Source: Candidatus Sulfotelmatobacter sp.
GTDB lineage: Bacteria > Acidobacteriota > Terriglobia > Terriglobales > Acidobacteriaceae
Length of the DNA: 64,000 nt
Direction of reading: 5' to 3'
Assembly: GCA_030041415.1 (NCBI GenBank)
Contig: JASHNX010000094.1
Location: 1-64,000 of the forward strand
Shown here: positions 25,371-34,469 of the stretch, in pieces
Numbering within the stretch: the first letter of the stretch is position 1
How the letters are laid out: each line of letters starts with the position of its first letter
The notes under the pieces: generated by a model
Told to the model about the DNA's origin: nothing
The model's input: only the letters and a program-made list of their open reading frames with translations
Database searches by the model: none
Position numbers and translations under genes: made by a program

Positions 25371-28022
25371 ATGGTTCGAAGATTCAGTATTTTCTTCCCC
25401 AGGATTTTCGTCCTCGCTCTCGGTTTTACTCTCCTCTGCCACGCCCAATCGCAACTGCTGACGCGTCACGTTCGCGATGCTGTGGTGAACGGGCAGGCGC
25501 GGTTGGTCGGGCAACTCCCAGCAAGCCAGACTCTTCGCTTCGACATTGTTCTGCCACTGCGCGATCACGCGGGATTGCAAAATTTCCTGCAGGACCTTTA
25601 CGATCCTTCCAGTTCCTCCTACCATCAGTTCCTCAAACCGCAGGAATTTACCGCCAGGTTCGGCCCAAGCCAGGAAGATTGGGATGCTCTAGTAGCTTTC
25701 GCGAAAGCCAGCGGCTTTGAAATCGTCGGAGGAACTCGCGAGAGCAGGGACTTGTGGCTCACCGGAACTGTTGCCAACATCGAGAAAGCCTTCCATGTGA
25801 CTCTCGGGGTCTATCAGGACCTCACAGACAACCGCCAATTCTTTGCTGTCGACCGCGAGCCCACCGTCAACCTGCCGTTCCAACTCTGGCACATCACCGG
25901 TTTGGATAACGATTCACAGCCTCACCCGCTGTACGTAAAGAAGAGCGACTACGCGAAAGCCCAAGGGATCGATCCCGATAAGATCATCTCTCGTGCCACC
26001 ACTGGCTCCGGCCCGTCGTCTTCCTTCCTGGGCAGCGACATGCGCGCGGCCTACTACGGCGGAACGGCGCTCACCGGCTCGGGCCAGAACCTGGCGCTTT
26101 TCGAATTCGCCGGCACGGACCTGTCCGATCTTTCCACGTATTACAAGAACGCTGGGCAAACGGAGCCTTTCACTCCCACCCTCATTTCCACGGGCGGGTT
26201 CGGCACGAGCTGCGTCGATAGCGGCAGCAGCGCATGCGACGACACCGAACAGACCCTCGACATGACCCAGTTCATGGGCATGGCCCCGGGCGCCAACATG
26301 CTCTACATGTACGTGTGCGGTGACGTTCTGGCGAACGGATCAGGGAACATCAGCGATACCGCCTGCATCAGCGCAATGGTTACCGATACTGACGCCCCCT
26401 TATCCATGCAGATCAGTTGCTCATGGGGCTGGACACCGGCCGACCCCAGCACGTTGGACCCATACTTTGAGCAGATGGCGTCACAAGGCCAGAACTTTTT
26501 TGCCGCGTCCGGCGACGATTCGGCTTGGTCTGCTTCGAACGAGGCCTGGCCCGCGGACGATGCCAATATCGTCTCGGTCGGGGGTACGGACCTGACAACC
26601 TCCAGTGCAGCTGGCCCGTGGAAATCGGAAACTGCCTGGGAAGATAGCGGTGGTGGTGTTTCTCCAGACGACATTGCGATCCCCTCGTGGCAAACGCCCG
26701 TGGACGGCTGCTCCGGATGTTCGAAGACGCTCCGGAATGGCCCCGATGTGGCGGGCAACGCGAACTTCACCTATTACGTCTGCGCCGACCAAACCACTTG
26801 TACGGCGAACGAATACGGCGGCACCAGCTTTGCCACGCCGATGTGGGCCGGCTACCTGGCTTTGGCCAATCAACAGGCAGCGTCCAACGGCGAAACGATT
26901 GGCTACATCAATCCCACGCTTTATCCGGCTGCCGAAGGATCGAGCTACAGCACGATCCTCCACGACATCACGAGCGGAAGCTGTGGTAAATATTCGGCGG
27001 CAACAGGTTTTGATCTGTGCACCGGATGGGGCAGTCCCAACACGACCGGAATGATCAATCTGCTGGCTCCCTCGTCGACGTCGCCGAGTTTTACTCTTTC
27101 GGCGTCGCCGAGCAGCTTGACTGTGACGCAGGGAAGCAGCGGGACCAGCACTATCACCGTGACAGATGTGGGCGGATTCACCGGGAGCGTGACGCTCGCT
27201 GCTTCGGGCCTGCCCAGCGGCGTGACCGCGACGTTCGGGACCAATCCCACTACCGGGACCAGTGTGCTTACGCTGACCGCCTCTTCTACGGCCACTACGG
27301 GCGCGGCGACGGTGACGATCACCGGAACCTCCGGCACGTTGACCGCAACCACGACGATCGCTCTGACGGTGAGTTCAAGTACATCGCCGGCATTCAGCAT
27401 CAGCGCTTCGCCGACCTCGGTGGCGATAACGCAAGGCAGCAGCGGCACCAGCACCATCACGATCTCCAGCACGGGCGGATTCGACTCAGCAACCACGCTG
27501 AGCGCGAGCGGCCTGCCGAGTGGCGTGACTGCCACGTTCTCCACCAACCCGGTAACTCCGCCAGCGAACGGCAGCGCAACTTCAACTCTTACGCTGACGG
27601 CATCCGCGAGCGCCACGGTCGGCGCGGCTACGGTGACGATCACCGGAACATCGGGATCGACCAGTCACAGCACAACCATCGCTCTGACCGTGAATACGTC
27701 AGGAACCAAGAACTTCACCATGTCGCTGTCACCGAGCTCCTTTACGCTCGATGACGGCAGCACCGTGGGCACCACTCTGACCATCACCAGCGTGAATGGC
27801 TTTAGCGGTTCGGTGACGCTCAGCGTGAACGAGTTCCCAACGGATGTGTCGGCGACGGCTTCGTCCAATCCCGTGACGGTGCCAGCGAATGGGAGCGTGA
27901 AAGTAACGATCGATTGGACCGCTACCAGGCACGCACCTAACGGAACCACAACCATAGAACTGATCGGAACTTCGGGATCGATTGAGAACGAGATCCCGGT
28001 CACGATAACAGTTGCACCGTGA
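25371..28022 (+). CDS. Exported S53 (sedolisin/kumamolisin) protease with C-terminal Ig-like repeats
   Basis: An 883-residue secreted acid protease. A signal peptide (FVLALGFTLLCHAQS) is followed by the pro-kumamolisin activation domain (about 45-200) and the S53 catalytic domain: Glu and Asp in DTEQTLDMTQFMGMAPGA, the oxyanion-hole Asp in FFAASGDDSAW, and nucleophile Ser in YGGTSFATPMWAGY. From about 570 to the end come three Ig-like repeats of some 100 residues, two of them starting FTLSASPSSLTVTQGSSGT-like and sharing GASGLPSGVTATF-type sequence. The ATG at 25371 follows AAGGAG by six bases; a frame extension upstream lacks a signal. The repeats suggest binding to cell wall or polymer. A GC-rich hairpin terminator follows. 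Confidence 0.93.
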   Translation: MVRRFSIFFPRIFVLALGFTLLCHAQSQLLTRHVRDAVVNGQARLVGQLPASQTLRFDIVLPLRDHAGLQNFLQDLYDPSSSSYHQFLKPQEFTARFGPSQEDWDALVAFAKASGFEIVGGTRESRDLWLTGTVANIEKAFHVTLGVYQDLTDNRQFFAVDREPTVNLPFQLWHITGLDNDSQPHPLYVKKSDYAKAQGIDPDKIISRATTGSGPSSSFLGSDMRAAYYGGTALTGSGQNLALFEFAGTDLSDLSTYYKNAGQTEPFTPTLISTGGFGTSCVDSGSSACDDTEQTLDMTQFMGMAPGANMLYMYVCGDVLANGSGNISDTACISAMVTDTDAPLSMQISCSWGWTPADPSTLDPYFEQMASQGQNFFAASGDDSAWSASNEAWPADDANIVSVGGTDLTTSSAAGPWKSETAWEDSGGGVSPDDIAIPSWQTPVDGCSGCSKTLRNGPDVAGNANFTYYVCADQTTCTANEYGGTSFATPMWAGYLALANQQAASNGETIGYINPTLYPAAEGSSYSTILHDITSGSCGKYSAATGFDLCTGWGSPNTTGMINLLAPSSTSPSFTLSASPSSLTVTQGSSGTSTITVTDVGGFTGSVTLAASGLPSGVTATFGTNPTTGTSVLTLTASSTATTGAATVTITGTSGTLTATTTIALTVSSSTSPAFSISASPTSVAITQGSSGTSTITISSTGGFDSATTLSASGLPSGVTATFSTNPVTPPANGSATSTLTLTASASATVGAATVTITGTSGSTSHSTTIALTVNTSGTKNFTMSLSPSSFTLDDGSTVGTTLTITSVNGFSGSVTLSVNEFPTDVSATASSNPVTVPANGSVKVTIDWTATRHAPNGTTTIELIGTSGSIENEIPVTITVAP
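27090..27960 (+). repeat. Three tandem Ig-like coding repeats of the S53 protease
   Basis: Three units of roughly 300 bases begin near 27090, 27390 and 27715. Units 1 and 2 share long near-identical stretches such as those encoding QGSSGTSTIT, SGLPSGVTATF and GAATVTITGTSG; unit 3 is more diverged (SPSSFTLDDGSTVGTTLTIT). The pattern shows a recent internal duplication of the first two units. Confidence 0.75.
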
Positions 28023-28050
28023 CGGATAGATTGTTCTCTGAAACAAGAGG

Positions 28051-28070
28051 GCCGGCCCGAAAGGGCCGGC
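28051..28070 (+). terminator. Hairpin after the S53 protease gene
   Basis: GCCGGCCC at 28051-28058 pairs with GGGCCGGC at 28063-28070 around a GAAA tetraloop, 28 bases after the stop. The U-run is weak (TCATTT), so termination may be partial. Confidence 0.6.
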
Positions 28071-28205
28071 TCATTTACCAAAGGATCCGGCCAATTTCCG
28101 CCGGAAGTCACCGCGCTGTAGGCACGGTGGTCGCGGACAGTCGATCTGAACAGCACATTATCCGCCGCCCACTGAACGTTTCACTTATCGCATTGTGGAG
28201 GTACT

Positions 28206-29573
28206 ATGAAAACTCCAGTTTTTCCGCGGATCCCAACTCTCTGCGTGGTTGAGGATTCTTCTGCCGGTTTTGCCTCCGGTCAAAGCGGCCCAAAATCCAA
28301 CGGGATCGAAAGAGTACGAAGATACTACCCTCTGCTATTGCCCGTGGCCGCCGTAATGGTTTACCTGCTCGTCAGGGCGGAAGATTCCCAGAACTGGCTC
28401 GAAGCCCAAGTCAGCCTTGTTACAACCCTGACATTGCTGGCCCTAACGCTCTGGTGTTGGTGGCAGCAAAATAACGAAGCCCCCGAACTTTCGCGCGGGG
28501 CCGCGATCTATCACCGGGCGCTGGATAAGCTGTTGTGGTGTGTCGCCATCGGAATCCTGGCCATGCTTACGATTGCCACCCGGACGGAACACTGGGTGGA
28601 GGGCATCGTCGCTAGGGCGATCGGCTACGGGATCTTGATAGCGGGGGCTGCTTTCATCTCTGGAGTGCTATTGGGCTATTTGTTCGGACTTCGTCCAACG
28701 GACAATTCTCAGAATTCAGCTGGCCAGTCGCCGGCTGCACGCCCACAGACAAATCTCGCGGAGATTGCGGACTGGCTCACAAAGATCATCCTGGGAGCGG
28801 GTCTCGTGCAACTGACCAGCATGCCGGGGCCGATTTGGAAATTTGCGAATGTGATCGCATTGGGAGTCGTTGAAGACTCAAGTGTGGAAACTCCCAACCC
28901 CGCCATCGCGCTAGCCATCATGGCATTTTTCTCCACTTGCGGGCTCCTGTACGGCTACCTCTGGACGCGGTATGAAGATGCTGTCACCTCCTATGGGGCG
29001 GGCGACATTTCGGCTGCTGCGCTGGTAAATCTTTGGCTAAACGCACACCCGGCACCGGATGATCAAACGCGCGCAAACATGATGAACGCTGTCAAGAACG
29101 CTTCCTCCACGGCGAGGATGCGTATTTTCCTGCAGGCGGAGGAATACCGCGAGGCTTCCACCGAAGATGTAAATGAACGCTCACTTCCAGTCTTCGAGGC
29201 ACTGGTCGAAGCAGATGCAGAAGGAGTCTTTCACCGAAACAGAAGCCAGTCTGCGCTGGCTCTGATGGGAAAAAAGAAGGATCCCAAAACTTCTGGTGAC
29301 GAGTGGAGCAAGGCGTACAGTCTCTTGAACGACGCCATCCGGATTCGAAATCGATCGGGAGAACCGGCATGGCGTGAGTATGAGTTTGCCCGTGCCGTCT
29401 GCCAGATCAAACTTGATTCCAATTTTACGAACGACCCTCAGCGTCCATCGGACGCATCGACGGCTAGATCCATTCGAGCTGACTTGGATCAGTCTAAGGA
29501 CGTTCCCCCAGCAACTAAAGCACTCATCGACAAAGATCAGGTGGTTGCCAAGTGGGAGGGCTTAAATAAATAG
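28206..29573 (+). CDS. Multi-pass membrane protein with NLxEIxDWLTKI motif, unknown function
   Basis: A 455-residue protein. Residues 1-35 are polar; hydrophobic helices lie near 42-55, 68-84, 108-125, 138-160, and 227-247. A segment after the fourth helix reads TNLAEIADWLTKIILGAGLV, a motif I know from several families of predicted bacterial signalling membrane proteins of unknown role; it probably forms another helix at the membrane. The C-terminal 200 residues are soluble, helical and TPR-like in spacing (QAEEYREASTEDVN, YSLLNDAIRIRNRSG). GGAGG at 28197-28201 precedes the ATG at 28206. It stands alone between a terminator and an opposing gene, so its transcription is independent. Confidence 0.75.
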   Translation: MKTPVFPRIPTLCVVEDSSAGFASGQSGPKSNGIERVRRYYPLLLPVAAVMVYLLVRAEDSQNWLEAQVSLVTTLTLLALTLWCWWQQNNEAPELSRGAAIYHRALDKLLWCVAIGILAMLTIATRTEHWVEGIVARAIGYGILIAGAAFISGVLLGYLFGLRPTDNSQNSAGQSPAARPQTNLAEIADWLTKIILGAGLVQLTSMPGPIWKFANVIALGVVEDSSVETPNPAIALAIMAFFSTCGLLYGYLWTRYEDAVTSYGAGDISAAALVNLWLNAHPAPDDQTRANMMNAVKNASSTARMRIFLQAEEYREASTEDVNERSLPVFEALVEADAEGVFHRNRSQSALALMGKKKDPKTSGDEWSKAYSLLNDAIRIRNRSGEPAWREYEFARAVCQIKLDSNFTNDPQRPSDASTARSIRADLDQSKDVPPATKALIDKDQVVAKWEGLNK

Positions 29574-29740
29574 GCGCAAGAAAGGAATACGCCAATCTGA
29601 GTGACCTGCCGGGGAAGTTCAATGAGCAGGTTCAGCTTGGGCGACACCATTCAATACGCGGAACCCTGCCTTAAAATTTTGCGAAGCTGGGCACAAGCAT
29701 CTCGAACTTGTGGAAACAAGCAATGACTCGACTGTCCGTA

Positions 29741-30250
29741 TCAGCCCTTCCACGTGCCCAGCAAACGCCGCAGGTCGACTAATTGCCCCAGATGGTAGGC
29801 GTTGTGGTCCGCCACCAACAAGGCCTCGCGCAGAATCGTCTGACCGTCGCCCCAGGGAATTCGCGCATACAGGTCGGTCTTCGGATTCGCAATCAATTCC
29901 TGCATCCCCTTCAGGTCTTTGCGAAATTGCTGAATGCTCTTGTTCCACGCGGCGGCACTCGGAGGCGCTTCGTTTTCAGGCCAATACCCTTCCGGCCATT
30001 TCGGTGACTCGTGCTTGGGATTGCGGCTGAATTCGAGAATGTCCCATTGCGCAATGCGCAAATGCTCAAGCAGCATCCACGCCGAATGCGGCAGGTCATT
30101 CGGTTTTACGCCGCGAAGATTTTCCGGCAGGTCTGTAACGATATCCCCGAATTTCGCGTGTGCCCCGCCACCGTCGAGCAGGTAGATCAAATGTTCTCGC
30201 AGTTGTTTGTCATGCGAATCCTCGGCGCGCACTTTACGCTTGATGGCCAT
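29741..30250 (-). CDS. DinB family protein
   Basis: A 169-residue DinB-fold protein. The metal-binding pattern is seen in [20 protein letters not shown] (first helix histidines) and [20 protein letters not shown] (last helix, H...H). These proteins typically bind one divalent metal; substrates are mostly unknown. It is more typical of the family than the one at 17.8 kb and shares little sequence with it. The ATG at 30250 follows AGGGAC. The next gene upstream on the same strand ends 23 bases away, so the two may be co-transcribed. Confidence 0.88.
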   Translation of the reverse strand: MAIKRKVRAEDSHDKQLREHLIYLLDGGGAHAKFGDIVTDLPENLRGVKPNDLPHSAWMLLEHLRIAQWDILEFSRNPKHESPKWPEGYWPENEAPPSAAAWNKSIQQFRKDLKGMQELIANPKTDLYARIPWGDGQTILREALLVADHNAYHLGQLVDLRRLLGTWKG

Positions 30251-30273
30251 CTCGTGTCCCTTTCTGGATTTGA

Positions 30274-31452
30274 TCAGTCCTGAATTTTGTCGAATTGTGC
30301 CGCGCTCGGCGGCAAAGCATCCTGTAATAACTTCTCGCCCTTTAAGACGCGGCCTATGCCGCGAACGATGCGGCGCAATGGAAAAATATTTTTTTCGTCA
30401 GCCAGAAAAATCTCGCCGACCCTCGTGCCGCGGTAGAACCAACGCTTCAAGAGTGCCAGATGCTCCATCGTTTCGCCGGCAGACTTTGAGAGGCTTGATG
30501 GAAATGAATTGAACGCCAGCTGCACTCTTGCCTCCATGGATTGCGATTTCGCCTGGTCGGCGGGTTGGATAGAAAATGCGACAGGCCCTGAAATCAGCGC
30601 GCGTTCGACGCGGAAGAATTTTACCGAGTCCGGAACCTCGCTCGGCTGAACGATCAGGGCTGACAAGCGGTCGATCTGGCGAACAATTTCGGGGAATTGG
30701 TTAACGACGGGTTTCAATTTCTCCAGGCGCACGTGAATTGCAGCTGCGTCTTCGAATGCGAGGTTAGCTGAAGCAGCGTCGCGCTGAGCTGAGACTTCGC
30801 GCGTTAACGATTCTCCTGCGGACTCAAAATAACTTTGGACGCGATTGACTTCAGCAGAATATTCCTCGTCGGTGCAGCCCCTGAAGCATGGTGCCAGGCA
30901 CATCTTCATCTCGGAGTAAATGCAGCCGGGAAATTTGGGATCGGGATGCAGATCGTCTACGCATCGCCGCATCTTGAAAAAATCCAATGAGTCGTTCATG
31001 AACTTTTCGGCCACGATCCGCGATCGAAATGGTCCATAGTAAAGCGCTCGGCCGTTTAGTCGTCCCAGGCGCGTGGTGATCGAAGCTCGCGGGTATTGGT
31101 TCTCCATGTGCAGCCTGAGCAGCGGAGCAAAGCGGAAGCGGAGACGCTTCGCGTAATTCTGCGGAAAAGTTTCCCGGAACAGCCGATAGAGTAGAAAGCC
31201 CGATTCGAAATCCGATCCGGTCGGCGTGAATTCAACTGAGCGGATGCGTCCCCGTAGATTCAGCTTCTTCGTTCTCTTGTCGGGCTCTCCCAGCAGGCGC
31301 TGCAAACGGCGTCGAAGGTTCGCAGTCTTGCTGACGTATGGCTCGGCGAGTAGTTCATCGCCCCGGAGCAGAAATACGGCTGGAGCCGCGGGCGCGGCAG
31401 AGAAAATCTCCGCATCGCGCGCAGGGGAAAACTCAAGGCGCTCGGTCAGCAC
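30274..31452 (-). CDS. Short UvrC-like nuclease (Cho-like), GIY-YIG and UVR region only
   Basis: A 392-residue homologue of the N-terminal half of UvrC, which makes the 3' incision in nucleotide excision repair; Cho is the known short relative. Seen: a GIY-YIG-like domain at 20-110 ([28 protein letters not shown]), the linker [16 protein letters not shown], the cysteine cluster region [18 protein letters not shown] and the UvrB-binding helix pair with [19 protein letters not shown]. The C-terminal RNase H-like and HhH domains of UvrC are absent. The GIY and YIG triads are altered (VFLLRG and YVSKT), so activity is uncertain. Start is a GTG at 31452. Confidence 0.82.
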   Translation of the reverse strand: MLTERLEFSPARDAEIFSAAPAAPAVFLLRGDELLAEPYVSKTANLRRRLQRLLGEPDKRTKKLNLRGRIRSVEFTPTGSDFESGFLLYRLFRETFPQNYAKRLRFRFAPLLRLHMENQYPRASITTRLGRLNGRALYYGPFRSRIVAEKFMNDSLDFFKMRRCVDDLHPDPKFPGCIYSEMKMCLAPCFRGCTDEEYSAEVNRVQSYFESAGESLTREVSAQRDAASANLAFEDAAAIHVRLEKLKPVVNQFPEIVRQIDRLSALIVQPSEVPDSVKFFRVERALISGPVAFSIQPADQAKSQSMEARVQLAFNSFPSSLSKSAGETMEHLALLKRWFYRGTRVGEIFLADEKNIFPLRRIVRGIGRVLKGEKLLQDALPPSAAQFDKIQD

Positions 31453-31514
31453 GGAACTATTCTAAGCAAGTGCTCACCACATAAGCACAGAGAAAACCAA
31501 AACCTAAGGAGGTC

Positions 31515-31829
31515 TCACAGGCCGCCGTGGAGCCTTCCGAAATAGTGGGCAAGATTTAGCGACATGAGCAGAATGCCTGCTCCTAGGGCCAACACGGGCG
31601 TGGTTTTGCGCAGATCGAAGCTGCCCACTCGGCAGACCAGCAGGTAGCCGATAGCCAGATTGAAGAGGCCCCATAGGACGTTGACCGTCGAAGAGGACAG
31701 GCCTACTCCCGGGGGCGATGCGAAAGGGCTCTGAAAGGCATGCCCCGAGATTCCATTACCAAGATGGGGTAGGGCGTTCGCCCAGAATACTCCCCCGAAA
31801 AAGTACGATATGTAGTGATACCAGCGCAT
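31515..31829 (-). CDS. Small three-helix membrane protein
   Basis: 104 residues starting MRWYHYISYFFGGVFWANAL, with helices near 5-20, 48-65 and 77-96 and a conserved-looking HLGNGISGHAFQSPFASPPG link. The pattern is that of an uncharacterised small membrane protein common in several phyla. The ATG at 31829 was chosen because the in-frame sequence upstream translates the end of the dnaC-like gene in another frame. It lies 53 bases after that gene and is probably co-transcribed. Confidence 0.75.
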   Translation of the reverse strand: MRWYHYISYFFGGVFWANALPHLGNGISGHAFQSPFASPPGVGLSSSTVNVLWGLFNLAIGYLLVCRVGSFDLRKTTPVLALGAGILLMSLNLAHYFGRLHGGL

Positions 31830-31882
31830 TGTCACGCCTTTCTCATTGAAGAAACGTGTAGGAGCAGATAAACGCAAATGCT

Positions 31883-32701
31883 CTAGCGGAAGCTGGCGCT
31901 CTTGACCCGCTCGCGGTAATCCTGGCCCTCCATTGTTACGATGCGGCACATCTCATGAAGTCGCGAGCGCATGCGATTCCCAATCCTGTCGCCTAGAGTT
32001 TCTTTCTCAGATGCGTATCTGGCAGCTTCCTGGCTTGTGGTTCTTGCGATGCCAGGCCGCTCACGCTCCACGAGATTGGGATAGTTAGTGGTGATAATCG
32101 TTGTGCGGTCGTCGTTGTACCGGGTATTGAGGATCAGGCTTACGGTGTCACCGACCCATTCAGTCGGTTTGGCAGCCCCCAGCTCGTCAAGCACTAAAAC
32201 CTCGGTCTCGAACACCGGCCGGAGCACATCCAACTCTGTAGTTTTAACAGTGTCGTTGTAGGAATTCTGGATCTGCTTGAGTAGTTCGCGGTAATCGTAG
32301 AAAAGGCAGGGAGTCGCCTTACTGCGAATCAGTTCCTTAATGATTCCAACCGCCAGGTGGGTCTTACCAACGCCGATCGTGCCGATTAGTAGCAGGCCCG
32401 CTTTGTCGACGGGATATTCTTCTACAAATCTGTAAGCAGCCATCCGAGCTGGAGCGAGCGAAAGATAAGGCCCCTCAAACTCAAAGTTCGAAAGCTCACA
32501 ATGCTCATATCTGTTGGGAATGCGAGCTGCCGCCAGCAGGCTTTGATTTCGTGCCCGCAATCGGCAATCGCAACGAGTGACGCGCCGGTCTTTGTTGGTA
32601 TTTTTGGATTTCTCGCCACCTTGTGGCGAGCCTGCGGACAGCGGCTTCCATCCTGTTCCATCGCAGAGCGGACAAACATCGGCTTGAGTCGTGATCGGCA
32701 T
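31883..32701 (-). CDS. DnaC-like AAA+ helicase loader with N-terminal zinc ribbon
   Basis: A 272-residue ATPase of the DnaC/DnaI/IstB group. Residues 10-48 hold CPLCDGTGW and CDCRLR, a four-cysteine metal site as in DnaI-type loaders. Walker A is GTIGVGKTHL near 107-116, Walker B VLVLDELGA; a sensor-like ITTNYPN follows. Such proteins load the replicative helicase on DNA. IstB of IS21 elements is the main alternative, but istA and terminal repeats are absent and IstB lacks this zinc ribbon. The ATG at 32701 is the first good start. Confidence 0.88.
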   Translation of the reverse strand: MPITTQADVCPLCDGTGWKPLSAGSPQGGEKSKNTNKDRRVTRCDCRLRARNQSLLAAARIPNRYEHCELSNFEFEGPYLSLAPARMAAYRFVEEYPVDKAGLLLIGTIGVGKTHLAVGIIKELIRSKATPCLFYDYRELLKQIQNSYNDTVKTTELDVLRPVFETEVLVLDELGAAKPTEWVGDTVSLILNTRYNDDRTTIITTNYPNLVERERPGIARTTSQEAARYASEKETLGDRIGNRMRSRLHEMCRIVTMEGQDYRERVKSASFR

Positions 32702-33081
32702 CGGCCATTGATCAATAGCTATTGCTCATATCTGACTTTGCACCCGGGGCAGCATCTCTCGCAAGTGGGAAACCTGGAATCTCTGTGTACAAGCTGTGAA
32801 GCGGCCGGCGATTCTGTGGACGAACGAGGAGAAATTTGCGGCGAATGGCTTGCGGTTCGTTTGCTGACAAGGGAGGTCGAGCGAGTCTTGCCGCCGAAAC
32901 CAGCGTTGAAAGCCTCGGGCGCTGACACAGTAGTGCAGAACAGGCTTCCCATGCGGATTTTCACAGTTGACATTCTGTCCAGAGAGAGGAAAATACGATT
33001 CCGTCAGGTTTCCCACTCAGTACAGAGGGGCCCTAACTCCCGGTTAGTGCTGGGCATGAAAGAAACCTGCGAGGAGAAACT
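32702..33081. other. Intergenic region between dnaC-like and HU genes
   Basis: 380 bases between divergent genes. Open frames cross it on both strands, but none has a good start or recognisable sequence. It should contain both promoters. GAGGAG precedes the HU start at 33071-33076. No tRNA or known regulatory RNA was recognised. Confidence 0.5.
32967..32996 (+). promoter_or_regulatory. Possible promoter of the HU gene
   Basis: TTGACA at 32967-32972 is a perfect -35 hexamer, with AAATAC 18 bases downstream as a weak -10, some 85 bases before the HU start. The -10 is poor, so the assignment is tentative. Confidence 0.3.
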
Positions 33082-33360
33082 ATGAATAAAGCCGATCTGG
33101 TCGATAAGATCGCTGGCGCCTGCGAAATCAGCAAGGCGCAGGCTACAACCGCGATTGATACCGCCGTCTCAAGCATTACCGGCGCGCTGAAAAAGGGAGA
33201 TCGAGTGGCATTGATAGGCTTCGGCACCTTCTCGGTTTCGCAGAGAAAGGCACGAAATGGGCGCAATCCTCAAACCGGCGCTACGATCAAGATCGCTGCC
33301 CGCAAAGTCGCAAAGTTTACGCCGGGGGCCGAATTGAAGAAGGCCGTTAACAAGAAGTAA
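33082..33360 (+). CDS. hup: HU family DNA-binding protein
   Basis: A 92-residue histone-like protein that bends and compacts DNA as a dimer. It starts MNKADLVDKIAGACEISKAQ, has the GFGTFSVSQRKARNGRNPQT beta-arm region and ends KFTPGAELKKAVNKK, all typical of HU. The arm contains the Pro-bearing tip NPQTGATIKI. The ATG at 33082 follows GAGGAG by five bases. A strong hairpin terminator follows 30 bases after the stop. Confidence 0.96.
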   Translation: MNKADLVDKIAGACEISKAQATTAIDTAVSSITGALKKGDRVALIGFGTFSVSQRKARNGRNPQTGATIKIAARKVAKFTPGAELKKAVNKK

Positions 33361-33390
33361 ACACTGCTCGACAATTCACGGGATTGAGGA

Positions 33391-33417
33391 ACGGCAGGGG
33401 GTCGGCCCTGCCGTTTG
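33391..33417 (+). terminator. Intrinsic terminator after the HU gene
   Basis: ACGGCAGGG at 33391-33399 pairs with CCCTGCCGT at 33406-33414 and is followed by TTTG. Position and stability fit a terminator for the single-gene HU transcript. Confidence 0.7.
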
Positions 33418-33511
33418 TCGCTAGGGCAAAGGCCTAATTTTTCCTGCAAGATCTTTTCGTTCCGCCGATGCTTTTTCTCAATTTGCCACCTAAGTCTACA
33501 ATGGGCTCAGA

Positions 33512-34096
33512 ATGATTGCCCATTTGCGCGGAACGCTGCTGGCGAAGCGTCCCAATCAGATCGTCATTGAAACCGGCGGCGTGGGCTACGAGGTGAGCAT
33601 TAGCGTCTCTACCTTTTCTGAACTACCCGCCAACAGCTCGGATGTCTCGCTGCACATTTACACCCACGTTCGCGAAGACGTGATCGCCCTGTACGGCTTT
33701 CTGCATCCTGGAGAAAAAGAGCTGTTCGAGAAATTGATGACCGTGAGCGGCATCGGCGCAAAGCTGGCGATAACGATCCTGAGCGGGATGCCGGCGGATG
33801 AGATGGTTGCTGCAATTCGATCCAATGACATCAGCCGTTTGACCAAGATTCCCGGCATTGGCAGGAAGACAGCAGAGCGCATGGTTCTGGAACTTCGCGA
33901 CAAGCTACCGGTGAAAGAACATGCTGCGACCCCCTCCTCACTGAGCGCCTTGGAAGAGGATGTGCTGTCGGCGCTGGTGAACCTCGGCTACCAGCGTCCC
34001 GCTGTCGAGAAAGCGCTCGCCAGTGTTTCCGCTTCGATGAGACCCGCGACCTTCGACCCGCTATTCCGTCAAGCTTTGGCACTTCTCTCCAAATAA
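33512..34096 (+). CDS. ruvA: Holliday junction branch migration protein RuvA
   Basis: 194-residue DNA-binding subunit of the RuvAB motor. Domain I begins MIAHLRGTLLAKRPNQIVIE; domain II carries the two helix-hairpin-helix motifs (VSGIGAKLAITIL and IPGIGRKTAERMVLEL); domain III (about 145-194) binds RuvB, with ALVNLGYQRPAVEKAL. Normal length. ruvB and ruvC are not in the window. Confidence 0.96.
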   Translation: MIAHLRGTLLAKRPNQIVIETGGVGYEVSISVSTFSELPANSSDVSLHIYTHVREDVIALYGFLHPGEKELFEKLMTVSGIGAKLAITILSGMPADEMVAAIRSNDISRLTKIPGIGRKTAERMVLELRDKLPVKEHAATPSSLSALEEDVLSALVNLGYQRPAVEKALASVSASMRPATFDPLFRQALALLSK

Positions 34097-34469
34097 TCAC
34101 TGACGCAGGGAGCACGACCTGCGAACTCCTCCGGCTACGGAAAATCATATAAAACTCCGTTGAACGGAATAACCAACACTCGGGGGGCATCTTAAGTGCC
34201 GCAAAAACATAACATTACAATTACAGACCTTATGGAAGTGGAGTTGCACTGTTATGTCTGGAAATCTTCATTTCTCTCGGGTCTCTTAACGCGGTACCTG
34301 CGGTCTTTTTCATATCTGGTCTATTAGTTGGTCAGTGGCGGGCGCCTAGCTTGGGAATGTGATGCAAAGCTAGTAAGGCAAGTTCCTGCACCACTCTCGC
34401 GCCGGGTCCGTTTTCAGTTCAAAACCCAAGGTTGTGGCCTTCAATTTTCTCTCAGTTCAGGAGGAAGCA
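34097..34469. other. Leader region of the TonB-dependent receptor gene
   Basis: 373 bases with no gene. A small hairpin occurs at 34346-34373: CTAGCTT pairs with AAGCTAG around a 14-base loop that includes GGGAATGTGATGCA. The region around it has a GATGCAAAGC string reminiscent of one part of the cyclic di-GMP-I riboswitch, but the rest of that motif is not there. The length allows a long 5' untranslated leader. Confidence 0.4.

Noticed and set aside
31883-32701. IS21-type IstB for the DnaC-like gene
   Set aside because: No istA, no terminal inverted repeats, and the N-terminal four-cysteine segment is typical of DnaC/DnaI loaders.
34320-34420. Cyclic di-GMP-I riboswitch before the TonB-dependent receptor
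   Set aside because: Only a GATGCAAAGC string resembles the motif; the GGGCAAAC part and the tetraloop receptor are absent.
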